In this document: positions 7,024 through 14,588 of the stretch, one piece after another | Numbering within the stretch: the first letter of the stretch is position 1 | How the letters are laid out: the number at the start of each line of letters is the position of its first letter | Assembly: GCA_045612665.1 (NCBI GenBank) | Contig: JAZKZO010000053.1 | Coordinates: 1 to 27,192 of the forward strand | Source: RGIG2000 sp045612665 | Lineage (GTDB): Bacteria > Bacillota > Clostridia > Oscillospirales > CAG-272 | Reading direction: 5' to 3' | Length of the DNA: 27,192 bases | Position numbers and translations under genes: made by a program | Notes under the pieces: model-generated | The model's database searches: none | What the model saw: only the letters and a program-made list of their open reading frames with translations | Told to the model about the DNA's origin: nothing

Positions 7024-7464
7024 GTGAGGTACGAGAAATCCTGTGGTGCAGTGATCTTCCGTAAGACGCGTGGCAAATATGCCGTGCTTCTCATCAAAAA
7101 TAGGTACGCTGATTTTTGGTCCTTCCCAAAGGGACACGTTGAGGAGGGCGAAAACGAATACCAAACGGCAATCCGTGAGGTCAAGGAGGAAACCGGAATC
7201 GATGTCAAAATCGAAAATGGCTTCCGAATGGAATCGGTATATCTTATAGGAAAGAAGAAAAATATAGAAAAACAGGTGGTTTATTTTGCGTCGCTTACCA
7301 CAAGGGCGTATGTAGAGCCACAGCCACAGGAGATTGCAGCCTTCAAATGGTTTTTTGAAGATGAATTTCCTGAGAAGACATTTGAGAATGACAGAAGAAT
7401 TTTTACTGAGGCGCTAAAGTTTATAAAATTGCGCTTTGGAGAAGCAACAGAAAGAAGATTCTGA
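7024..7464 (+). CDS. Nudix hydrolase, diadenosine-polyphosphate hydrolase-like
   Basis: A 146-residue protein starting at GTG 7024, chosen because AGGAG (7011-7015) sits eight bases upstream. It has a complete Nudix box at residues 37-59 (from GHVEEGENE to REVKEETGI). The opening KSCGAVIFRK and the WSFPKGHVEEGE block resemble bis(5'-nucleosyl)-tetraphosphatases and related housecleaning enzymes. The true substrate cannot be set from sequence. It lies 24 bases after the transporter ATPase with no terminator between them, so it is probably the last gene of that operon. It is unrelated in detail to the 180-residue Nudix protein at 2715-3257. Confidence 0.88.
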   Translation: MRYEKSCGAVIFRKTRGKYAVLLIKNRYADFWSFPKGHVEEGENEYQTAIREVKEETGIDVKIENGFRMESVYLIGKKKNIEKQVVYFASLTTRAYVEPQPQEIAAFKWFFEDEFPEKTFENDRRIFTEALKFIKLRFGEATERRF

Positions 7465-7481
7465 ACGGAATCTTCTTTTTT
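7451..7481 (+). terminator. Terminator of the transporter-Nudix operon
   Basis: GAAGATTC (7454-7461) pairs with GAATCTTC (7468-7475) around a 6-nt loop, extended by A-T pairs and followed by T residues. The stem includes the last codons and stop of the Nudix gene. Confidence 0.85.
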
Positions 7482-7531
7482 ACGTTTATTATATGAACAC
7501 ATTAACATATGTGCATATAATAAATAAACGA

Positions 7532-7557
7532 AAAAGAGGCTAAAATAAGCCTCTTTT
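7532..7557 (-). terminator. Terminator of the minus-strand membrane-protein gene
   Basis: AAAAGAGGC (7532-7540) and GCCTCTTTT (7549-7557) form a perfect 9-bp stem with an 8-nt loop. A and T runs lie on both sides, so it could work in both directions. It overlaps the TAA stop of the convergent gene. Confidence 0.8.
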
Positions 7558-8092
7558 ATTCGTTTTCGACCTCTTGTACTTGAATTTCACCGTCAATTAC
7601 GCGCTTTCCTGCAAAATTATCAAAAATCCCTATCATTTCCTCGTTTGCTTCAAAAACAACGCATTGATGTCTGCCCTCGTGAGCAAATAGCGCAAAATAT
7701 CTTTTGCCCGTCATGAAATTTTGAACGTATTTCGAAAATGAGCAATCGTTATATTTTGCATTAAGCTCGGAGCGAGTCGTATCGGTGAATGGACCGTGGC
7801 AAACGCAGTCGCTAATCGGAAAATAGCAAACGTAAGCACCGCGCCTTCCGCTTATTTTATTTACGTAAAAATCAAACGTTCCGTTTCTCTCAAGCAAAAT
7901 GTACTCGTAGCTAGTCGCATCGTATTTGATAAAGAGCATAACCGAAACGCCGAGCAATATAAGAGCAATAGATGATAGCACGCTCGAGGTAGCGCCCTTG
8001 ACAGGGACCATCATAAGCACAAGGGATAAAACGAGCGCAGTAGAGTAAATTGCCCTTATGCCTGTATCGAATTTTTTGGGAGAATATTTCAT
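7556..8092 (-). CDS. Small membrane protein of unknown function
   Basis: 178 residues that I do not recognise. Two adjacent hydrophobic segments at about residues 14-33 and 37-56 suggest a membrane hairpin. They are followed by a soluble domain of about 120 residues rich in beta-strand patterns (YEYILLERNGTFDFYVNKI, RGAYVCYFPISDC), which could be a PH-like fold as in YcxB-type proteins. That fold is a guess from layout only. AAGGAG precedes the ATG at the correct distance. It lies downstream of rpmF, with the rpmF terminator in between and no clear promoter of its own, so expression may depend on read-through. Confidence 0.7.
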   Translation of the reverse strand: MKYSPKKFDTGIRAIYSTALVLSLVLMMVPVKGATSSVLSSIALILLGVSVMLFIKYDATSYEYILLERNGTFDFYVNKISGRRGAYVCYFPISDCVCHGPFTDTTRSELNAKYNDCSFSKYVQNFMTGKRYFALFAHEGRHQCVVFEANEEMIGIFDNFAGKRVIDGEIQVQEVENE

Positions 8093-8106
8093 ATTTTAAC
8101 TCCTTA

Positions 8107-8140
8107 AAAAACAATAAGACCACAATTTGCTTGTGGTCTT
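8107..8140 (-). terminator. Terminator of yceD-rpmF
   Basis: On the minus strand a perfect 10-bp stem (AAGACCACAA, 8140-8131, with TTGTGGTCTT, 8125-8116) and a 5-nt loop are followed by a T-rich tail. It begins 12 bases after the rpmF stop. Confidence 0.85.
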
Positions 8141-8152
8141 GAATGTCTTAGC

Positions 8153-8338
8153 TTACGCCTCAGTCTTCTTAATGATTTCCTTGTTTCCATAGAAGCCACA
8201 AGCAGAGCAAACACGGTGAGCGAGGTTGTATTCGCCACATTTTGAGCACTTAACCATTGTAGGTGCTGTCATCTTGCTGTTGTTAGATCTTCTGAGATTA
8301 GTTCTTGAGTGAGACTGTTTTCTCTTAGGTACTGCCAT
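8153..8338 (-). CDS. rpmF: 50S ribosomal protein L32
   Basis: The 61-residue protein has the typical L32 start MAVPKRKQSHSRTNLRRSNN and a zinc ribbon of four cysteines (CSKCGEYNLAHRVCSACG), so it is the zinc-binding form. It is a structural protein of the large ribosomal subunit. AAGGAGGT precedes the ATG. It follows yceD on the same strand with a 59-base gap, the standard arrangement in most bacteria. The complete length and all cysteines indicate a functional gene. Confidence 0.98.
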   Translation of the reverse strand: MAVPKRKQSHSRTNLRRSNNSKMTAPTMVKCSKCGEYNLAHRVCSACGFYGNKEIIKKTEA

Positions 8339-8397
8339 TGTAAGTAACCTCCTTTTTGAGCTTATCTTTTTTTATCCTTGGTATTATAACACAATAT

Positions 8398-8919
8398 TTA
8401 ATCGTTTTCAAGTAGTTTTTGTAAAATTGCGAGTCTTGGATCAATTTCTTTTTTCTTCGGGCAATCGCAAGGACCAAAATTCAGGTTTTTAAAGCATTTT
8501 GGACAAAGTCCTGCGCATTCCTCTTTACACAGAAACCTTGACGGAAACTCAAGCAACAAATCCTCGACAAGCTCACGGTCGATGTCCAGTAAACCGTTTT
8601 TAACAATAACGAAATCGTCATTTTGCTCGTTTTGAAGTGTGCCTGCGGTAGCGACGGTGCGATTGAAATTAAGGACGAATTTGCCAGATAAGTCCTTAAG
8701 ACATCTTGCACAGTGCGTGTTATAGGAAAGCTCGGCAGTAGCCGAAAGAGTCATATATCCGGCATTATCCGTAATATAGCCCTTAACTATAACAGGCGGT
8801 GCGAATGAAACGTCATCCGGCGGAATAATAGGAGTGTCTTCATTATCAAAACCGATTTCATAAGAAAAATCAAGCTTGGAAAGCTTACCGCTTAACAGGG
8901 GCTTCAAGTCAAGAATCAT
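8398..8919 (-). CDS. yceD: YceD family (DUF177) protein, 23S rRNA accumulation factor
   Basis: I place the start at the ATG read from 8919, giving 173 residues that begin MILDLKPLLSGK, because GGAGGAG (8932-8926) is seven bases upstream. The open frame runs further 5' to 9141, but that part spans the promoter and is not coding. DUF177 hallmarks are present: the CARC motif near the middle and the C-terminal cluster CKEECAGLCPKC...CDC, which likely binds a metal. YceD is needed for normal 23S rRNA levels in E. coli and chloroplasts. The pairing with rpmF directly downstream is strongly conserved across bacteria and confirms the call. Confidence 0.93.
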   Translation of the reverse strand: MILDLKPLLSGKLSKLDFSYEIGFDNEDTPIIPPDDVSFAPPVIVKGYITDNAGYMTLSATAELSYNTHCARCLKDLSGKFVLNFNRTVATAGTLQNEQNDDFVIVKNGLLDIDRELVEDLLLEFPSRFLCKEECAGLCPKCFKNLNFGPCDCPKKKEIDPRLAILQKLLEND

Positions 8920-8953
8920 AAAAAACTCCTCCGCGCGCAATTTACAGTTTATT

Positions 8954-8982
8954 ATTATATAGAAAAAATACACCTTTGTCAA
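8954..8982 (-). promoter_or_regulatory. Consensus sigma-A promoter of yceD-rpmF
   Basis: On the minus strand TTGACA (8982-8977), 17 bp and TATAAT (8959-8954) are all consensus, as expected for a ribosomal-protein operon. The start lies about 35 bases downstream. Confidence 0.9.
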
Positions 8983-9000
8983 GTATTTTTTCAAAAAAAC

Positions 9001-9029
9001 TTGCACATACTCAAAAACTGTGGTAGAAT
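9001..9029 (+). promoter_or_regulatory. Extended -10 promoter for the 9065 gene
   Basis: TTGCAC (9001-9006), 17 bp, then TGG-TAGAAT (-10 at 9024-9029). It diverges from the yceD promoter within about 20 bases. Confidence 0.7.
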
Positions 9030-9064
9030 ATAACTCGAACAGATGAAAAATCAAGGAGAAGCAA

Positions 9065-9628
9065 ATGGGAAAGCTTGGAAAAATACTCAAAATAGTATTG
9101 GTTTTTGCAATAATTTCCGTTCTCGGACTTCTTGCTGTCAATATGATAAAGCAGGAGCATAAGGAGCTTGAGGAGCTACAAAAAACCGATGCGTTTAACA
9201 GTGCGTATCAGGTGTCCTCGGACGTGCGTACTCACGTGCCGGGCGAGAGCAACGGATTTTCCGAAAACGGTGGACTTTATTCATACTCCCTCTACTATAT
9301 TGAGAGCGCGGGATATATTCAAATTACCGTAAGATACAACGAAAAGCATATGGATGATATCAAGGCAAATTATCCTGATTTTGATATGAATACAATCCAC
9401 TATACCTTGACCGACGATAAGGGCAATACCTACGCTCCAACCGTTGTTGACAAGGCGTCTAAATTCCATTACGAATACTTTAAGCTTGAATTTACAGGGG
9501 TTGATTTCAAGGATACTGCCCTCAAGCTAAATATGGTAATTGACGTTTTGAGCGATGTTGTGGGTGAGAAGAATTCGGTTGTAATTCATAAGGCGGGACA
9601 AACCTCGATTCCTTACGAGGTAAAATAA
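9065..9628 (+). CDS. Membrane-anchored or secreted protein of unknown function
   Basis: 187 residues not recognised as a named family. The short basic N-terminus MGKLGKILK is followed by one hydrophobic stretch (about 10-27), with no cleavage box or lipobox cysteine, so it is probably a single-pass anchor with an outside C-terminal domain. Residues 28-45 look like a short charged helix (KQEHKELEELQK). The rest has alternating beta patterns (LYSYSLYYIESAGYIQITVRY), suggesting an immunoglobulin-like sandwich; that is inference. CAAGGAGAA precedes the ATG. It is monocistronic, with its own promoter and terminator. Confidence 0.75.
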   Translation: MGKLGKILKIVLVFAIISVLGLLAVNMIKQEHKELEELQKTDAFNSAYQVSSDVRTHVPGESNGFSENGGLYSYSLYYIESAGYIQITVRYNEKHMDDIKANYPDFDMNTIHYTLTDDKGNTYAPTVVDKASKFHYEYFKLEFTGVDFKDTALKLNMVIDVLSDVVGEKNSVVIHKAGQTSIPYEVK

Positions 9629-9631
9629 CTA

Positions 9632-9665
9632 AAAATACAACTCTTGGGAGTTGTATTTTGTTTTT
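9632..9665 (+). terminator. Terminator of the 9065-9628 gene
   Basis: AAAATACAACTC (9632-9643) pairs with GAGTTGTATTTT (9648-9659) around a TTGG loop, followed by GTTTTT. Confidence 0.88.
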
Positions 9666-9684
9666 CTAAAATGAGAATATATTA

Positions 9685-9713
9685 TTTACAAACAATACAA
9701 AATATGATAAAAT
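9685..9713 (+). promoter_or_regulatory. Promoter of uvrB-uvrA
   Basis: TTTACA (9685-9690), 17 bp, then TGA-TAAAAT (-10 at 9708-9713), an extended -10. I see no clear LexA box of the Gram-positive GAAC-N4-GTTC type between here and the uvrB start. Confidence 0.65.
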
Positions 9714-9744
9714 AAAATGAATAATATTGAAAGGGGGTAATACC

Positions 9745-11730
9745 GTGGAGCAAAATAAGTTCAAGCTCGTAAGCGATTATAAGCCGACAGGCGACCAGCC
9801 ACAGGCAATAGAAACACTCACTAACGCAATTAAAAACGGAAATAAGATGCAGACGCTTCTCGGTGTTACAGGAAGCGGAAAGACCTTCACTATGGCAAAC
9901 GTGATTGCCAACCTCAACCGTCCGACTCTTATATTAGAGCCAAACAAGACGCTTGCGGCACAGGTTTGCTCGGAGATGCGTGCGCTTTTCCCCGAAAATG
10001 CAGTTGAATATTTCGTGTCCTATTACGATTATTATCAGCCCGAGGCGTATATTCCGGGCAAGGATATCTATATTGAAAAGGATGCGATGGTAAACGACGA
10101 GATTGATAAGCTTCGTCATAGCGCGACAAGCGCACTTTTTGAGCGCAGAGACGTAATTATCGTGGCATCTGTGTCGTGTATTTACTCTCTTGGAGACCCC
10201 GAGGAATATCATAATATGGTAATTGATATTCGTGAGGGAATGGAGATGGATAGGGATACTCTCGTGCGCCGTCTTGTCGGTATGAATTACGAGAGAAACG
10301 ATATCAATTTTGTAAGAGATAAGTTCAGAATTCGCGGGGACGTGGTTGAAATTTTGCCCGCATCGTCCTCGGATAAGGCGATACGCGTTGAATTTTTCGG
10401 CGAGGAAATTGAGAGAATAAGCGAAATCAATACCGTTACGGGCGAGGTGCTAAGGCATCTTACCTTCTGCTCAATTTTCCCTGCTAATCACTACGTTGTA
10501 AGCGATGCCAAAAGAGAACGCGCTCTTAAGGAAATAGAAGAGGAAATGGTGGAGCGTGTTGCGTTTTTTAAGAGTCAAAATAAGCTTCTTGAGGCGCAAA
10601 GAATAGAGGAAAGAACAAAATACGACCTCGAAATGCTTCGTGAAATCGGCTTTTGCTCGGGCGTTGAAAACTATTCGAGAGTTCTTGCAGGTAGAGAGCC
10701 GGGCTCGACTCCGCATACGCTTCTCGACTACTTCCCCGAGGATTTTATTATGTTCGTTGACGAGAGCCACGTAATGCTTCCACAGGTAAGAGGAATGAGC
10801 GGTGGCGACCTTGCAAGAAAGAAAAACCTCGTCGAGTTCGGCTTTAGACTTCCCTCGGCGTATGATAATAGGCCGCTTTACTATAACGAATTTTTGTCAA
10901 AGCTTAACCAAACGGTTTTCGTTTCGGCAACTCCTGCCGACTTTGAAAAGGAAAATTCAACCGTTGTAGCCGAGCAGTTAATCCGTCCAACAGGACTTGT
11001 TGATCCCGAAATCGAGGTAAGACCGATTGAGGCACAGGTTGATGACGTTATGGGCGAGATTAGAATTCGTGCCGAAAAGGGCGAGAGAGTGCTCGTAACC
11101 ACACTCACCACCAAAATGGCAGAGGACCTAACGGAATATCTTGCCTCAAACGATATCAAGGTTAAATATATTCACCATAACGTTGACACCATTGAGCGTA
11201 TGGAGATAATTCGCGCACTCCGTCTTGGCGAATTCGACGTTCTTGTGGGAATTAACCTCTTGCGTGAGGGACTTGACATTCCCGAGGTGTCGCTTGTCGC
11301 AATCCTTGATGCCGATAAGGAAGGACTCCTTCGCTCCGAAACCTCACTTATACAGACCGTTGGCCGTGCCGCAAGAAATGCAAACGGTAAGGTTATTATG
11401 TATGCCGATACGGTAACTCGCTCAATGAAGAACGCAATCGACGAAACAAACCGCCGCCGCAAGGTGCAGACCGAGTATAACAAGGCGCACGGAATCGTTC
11501 CTAAGACAATTGTCAAGGAGGTTCACGACGTAATCGACCTTGGTAAGAAGACCGAGGAAGCAAAGAAGACAAAGAAGATGAGCGCAACCGAAAAGGCAAA
11601 GCTGATAGAGCAGCTTACCTCTCAAATGCGCGAGGCGTCGCGTAAGCTTGAATTTGAAAAGGCTGCATATTTGCGCGATAGAATAAGAGAGCTTCAAATA
11701 ACGAAGCAGGAAAAAGGTAAAAATGATTAA
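9745..11730 (+). CDS. uvrB: Excinuclease ABC subunit B
   Basis: The damage-verifying helicase-like subunit of nucleotide excision repair; UvrA loads it onto lesions, and UvrC then binds it. I start at GTG 9745 (661 residues, MEQNKFKLVS) because AAAGGGGGT (9730-9738) is six bases before it; the open frame reaches back to a TTG at 9727 that lies upstream of this site. Motifs: Walker A GVTGSGKT (40-47), the beta hairpin YYDYYQPEAYIP (93-104) that probes DNA, Walker B FVDESHVMLPQ, helicase motif VGINLLREGLDIPEV, QTVGRAARN, and the C-terminal UVR coiled coil (LEFEKAAYLRDRIREL) that binds UvrC. Length is normal. It overlaps uvrA by eight bases. Confidence 0.98.
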   Translation: MEQNKFKLVSDYKPTGDQPQAIETLTNAIKNGNKMQTLLGVTGSGKTFTMANVIANLNRPTLILEPNKTLAAQVCSEMRALFPENAVEYFVSYYDYYQPEAYIPGKDIYIEKDAMVNDEIDKLRHSATSALFERRDVIIVASVSCIYSLGDPEEYHNMVIDIREGMEMDRDTLVRRLVGMNYERNDINFVRDKFRIRGDVVEILPASSSDKAIRVEFFGEEIERISEINTVTGEVLRHLTFCSIFPANHYVVSDAKRERALKEIEEEMVERVAFFKSQNKLLEAQRIEERTKYDLEMLREIGFCSGVENYSRVLAGREPGSTPHTLLDYFPEDFIMFVDESHVMLPQVRGMSGGDLARKKNLVEFGFRLPSAYDNRPLYYNEFLSKLNQTVFVSATPADFEKENSTVVAEQLIRPTGLVDPEIEVRPIEAQVDDVMGEIRIRAEKGERVLVTTLTTKMAEDLTEYLASNDIKVKYIHHNVDTIERMEIIRALRLGEFDVLVGINLLREGLDIPEVSLVAILDADKEGLLRSETSLIQTVGRAARNANGKVIMYADTVTRSMKNAIDETNRRRKVQTEYNKAHGIVPKTIVKEVHDVIDLGKKTEEAKKTKKMSATEKAKLIEQLTSQMREASRKLEFEKAAYLRDRIRELQITKQEKGKND

Positions 11731-14557
11731 CGAAATTGAAATAAAGGGCGCAAGAGTTCACAATTTAAAGAATATCGACCTTAAAATCCCACGCGATAAG
11801 CTTGTCGTTTTGACAGGACTTTCAGGCTCGGGAAAATCCTCTCTTGCGTTTGATACAATTTATGCCGAGGGACATAGGCGATTTGTTGAGTCGCTTTCGT
11901 CCTATGCGCGTCAATTTTTGGGACAGCTTGATAAGCCTGATGTTGATTCAATCGAGGGCTTGTCGCCGGCTATTTCCATTGACCAAAAGACAACCTCGAA
12001 GAACCCTCGCTCAACCGTTGGAACGGTAACCGAGATTTATGATTATTTGAGGCTTCTTTACGCGCGCTTAGGAACGGTTCACTGCCCTGAATGCGGTAAG
12101 GAAATAAAGCAACAAAGCGTTGACCAAATAATAGATAAGATACTTTTACTCCCACAGGGTGAGAGATTTATGGTGCTTGCTCCCGTCGTTCGCGGTAAAA
12201 AGGGAAGACATGAGAAGGTCCTCTCCGATGCGCAAAAGAACGGCTATGCAAGAGTAAGAATTGACGGCACAGTTTACGAGCTTGCCGAGGAAATCGAGCT
12301 TGAGCTTACCAAAAAGCACAATATCGACATAATAGTTGACCGTCTTGTTATGAAGGACGGAATTCGCTCTCGTCTTGCCGATTCGGTTGAAACCGCGCTT
12401 AAAATTGCTGACGGAAACGTGCTTGTAGCAACAGTTCCAAGAGATGGCGAGGGCGAGGAGCATAAATTCTCGACTAACTATGCCTGCGAGGAGCACGGTA
12501 TCAGCTTTGGCGAAATCGAGCCTCGCTCGTTCTCGTTTAACAATCCGTTCGGTGCTTGCCCACACTGCCTTGGAATTGGCGAAATGAGAAATATTTCTCC
12601 CGAGAAGATAATTCCCGATAAGTCGCTTTCGCTCTCCGAGGGCGCAATACAGGTAAATGGCTTCAAAAGCATTGATGAGGAGTCGTGGACGGGACCTCTT
12701 TTCAAGGCGGTTTGTGAGAGGATGGGGCTTTCTATTGACACACCCCTCAAGGATTTCACAAAGGAACAGCTTGATATAATCCTTTACGGCACAGGCGACG
12801 AGTATTACACAATCGATAGATACTTTGCCAAGGAAAAAAGACGTCAAACAACCAAATTTGAGGGTGTTATAAAGACCATTCAGCAAAGAATGCAAATGAT
12901 GGGTAACGAGTATTACGAGCAGTTTATCGAGGAAACGCCTTGCCCTGAATGTAACGGACAAAGACTTAATAAATTCTCGCGTGCCGTTACTATAAACGGT
13001 AAAAATATTGACGAATTTTGCCGAATGAGCGTAACTCAGGAGCTTGATTTCGTAAATAGCCTTGAATTTTCACCAAGCGAGGCGGAGATTGCAAAGGAGA
13101 TTTTGAAGGAAATTCGCGCCCGTCTTGGATTTTTGAAGAGCGTTGGTCTTGAATATCTCACCTTGGCAAGAAGAGCATCAACTCTTTCGGGCGGTGAGGC
13201 ACAGAGAATCCGTCTTGCAACGCAAATCGGCTCATCACTTGTCGGAGTTTTGTATATTCTTGACGAGCCTAGCATAGGCTTGCATCAGCGTGATAACAGT
13301 AAGCTTATAAAGACCTTAAAGGACCTTCGCGACGTTGGAAATAGCGTTATCGTTGTCGAGCACGACGAGGAAACAATGCTTGAATCCGACTATATTATCG
13401 ACATAGGTCCGGGCGCGGGAGTTCACGGTGGCGAGGTCGTTGCAAGTGGAACACCCGATGAGGTTATGAAAAACGAAAAATCAATCACAGGTGCGTACCT
13501 TTCGGGCAAAAAATGCATACCTGTTCCCGAAAAAAGGCGCGAGGGCAACGGTAATTTCTTGACCGTTAAGGGCGCAAGAGAGAACAACCTCAAAAACATC
13601 GACGTTGACATTCCTCTAGGATGCTTTGTCGCAGTAACAGGCGTGTCGGGCTCGGGAAAAAGCTCACTTGTGAATAAGATAATTTTGCAAACCCTTGCAA
13701 GAAAGCTCAACCGTGCGATTACCTATCCCGGTAAGTGCGACGAGATTACAGGCTACGAGGCGCTTGATAAGGTTATCGCAATCGACCAATCCCCAATCGG
13801 ACGCACACCAAGGTCAAATCCAGCCACATATACGGGGCTTTTCAACGAAATCAGAGATTTGTTCGCGAAAACTCCCGATGCAAAAATGCGCTCATACGGA
13901 CCGGGTCGCTTCTCCTTTAACGTTAAGGGCGGACGATGCGAAAGCTGTGAGGGCGACGGTGTTAAGAAGATAGAAATGCACTTCTTGCCCGATGTTTATG
14001 TTAAGTGCGATGTTTGTAAGGGCAAGCGCTATAATAAGGATACATTGGAGGTTAAATTCAAGGGCAAAAATATTGCCGACGTGCTTGATATGACGTGCGA
14101 GGAGGGCTCAATCTTCTTTGCCGATATCCCAAGCATAGCAAAAAAGCTTCAAACAATGTGCGACGTAGGTCTTGGCTACGTAAAAATCGGTCAATCCTCG
14201 ACAACCCTTTCGGGCGGTGAGGCGCAAAGAGTTAAGCTCGCAACCGAGCTTGCAAAGCGCTCAACAGGTAAGACAATTTACATTCTTGACGAGCCTACAA
14301 CAGGACTTCACTCCGAGGATGTAAATAAGCTTATAAGCGTGCTTCAAAAGCTCGTTGATGCAGGAAATACCGTAATGGTAATCGAGCATAACCTCGACGT
14401 TATCAAAACTGCCGATTATATAATCGACCTCGGCCCTGAGGGTGGAGAAAACGGTGGAACGGTAGTCGCAGTCGGCACTCCCGAGCAGCTCGCAATGCAC
14501 CCAACCTCATATACAGGCAAATACGTCAAAAAAGCACTCAACGGCTATAAGGACTAA
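11723..14557 (+). CDS. uvrA: Excinuclease ABC subunit A
   Basis: The dimeric ATPase that scans DNA for bulky lesions and delivers UvrB. The 944 residues contain two ABC modules: Walker A GLSGSGKSS near the start and GVSGSGKSS near residue 635, with signatures LSGGEAQRIRL and LSGGEAQRVKL and Walker B segments VLYILDEPSIGL and IYILDEPTTGL. Zinc-binding cysteine pairs are visible, including CPHC...CPEC and the CESC...CDVC ribbon of the C-terminal half. The length equals the usual 940. The start overlaps the uvrB end (AAAAATGATTAA), so the two are translationally coupled. A terminator follows. Confidence 0.99.
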   Translation: MINEIEIKGARVHNLKNIDLKIPRDKLVVLTGLSGSGKSSLAFDTIYAEGHRRFVESLSSYARQFLGQLDKPDVDSIEGLSPAISIDQKTTSKNPRSTVGTVTEIYDYLRLLYARLGTVHCPECGKEIKQQSVDQIIDKILLLPQGERFMVLAPVVRGKKGRHEKVLSDAQKNGYARVRIDGTVYELAEEIELELTKKHNIDIIVDRLVMKDGIRSRLADSVETALKIADGNVLVATVPRDGEGEEHKFSTNYACEEHGISFGEIEPRSFSFNNPFGACPHCLGIGEMRNISPEKIIPDKSLSLSEGAIQVNGFKSIDEESWTGPLFKAVCERMGLSIDTPLKDFTKEQLDIILYGTGDEYYTIDRYFAKEKRRQTTKFEGVIKTIQQRMQMMGNEYYEQFIEETPCPECNGQRLNKFSRAVTINGKNIDEFCRMSVTQELDFVNSLEFSPSEAEIAKEILKEIRARLGFLKSVGLEYLTLARRASTLSGGEAQRIRLATQIGSSLVGVLYILDEPSIGLHQRDNSKLIKTLKDLRDVGNSVIVVEHDEETMLESDYIIDIGPGAGVHGGEVVASGTPDEVMKNEKSITGAYLSGKKCIPVPEKRREGNGNFLTVKGARENNLKNIDVDIPLGCFVAVTGVSGSGKSSLVNKIILQTLARKLNRAITYPGKCDEITGYEALDKVIAIDQSPIGRTPRSNPATYTGLFNEIRDLFAKTPDAKMRSYGPGRFSFNVKGGRCESCEGDGVKKIEMHFLPDVYVKCDVCKGKRYNKDTLEVKFKGKNIADVLDMTCEEGSIFFADIPSIAKKLQTMCDVGLGYVKIGQSSTTLSGGEAQRVKLATELAKRSTGKTIYILDEPTTGLHSEDVNKLISVLQKLVDAGNTVMVIEHNLDVIKTADYIIDLGPEGGENGGTVVAVGTPEQLAMHPTSYTGKYVKKALNGYKD

Positions 14558-14560
14558 AGA

Positions 14561-14588
14561 AAAACCGCAACATTGTTGCGGTTTTTTA
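14561..14588 (+). terminator. Bidirectional terminator between uvrA and the SipL-like gene
   Basis: AAAACCGCAAC (14561-14571) pairs with GTTGCGGTTTT (14575-14585) around a 3-nt loop, with T-run downstream and A-run upstream. It can end uvrA on the plus strand and the convergent gene on the minus strand. Confidence 0.88.

Noticed and set aside
8920..9141. N-terminal extension of the YceD protein on the minus strand
   Set aside because: It covers the consensus promoter and the start of the divergent gene; the ATG read from 8919 has a GGAGGAG site.
9727..9744. TTG start for uvrB
   Set aside because: The strong AAAGGGGGT site lies downstream of that TTG and correctly spaced before GTG 9745, which gives the usual UvrB N-terminus.
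9714..9744. LexA operator upstream of uvrB
   Set aside because: I found no GAAC-N4-GTTC type site in the leader; SOS control may still exist but is not visible here.
12146..12961. 271-codon minus-strand frame inside uvrA
   Set aside because: Antisense shadow of a fully conserved uvrA reading frame, without ribosome site or promoter.
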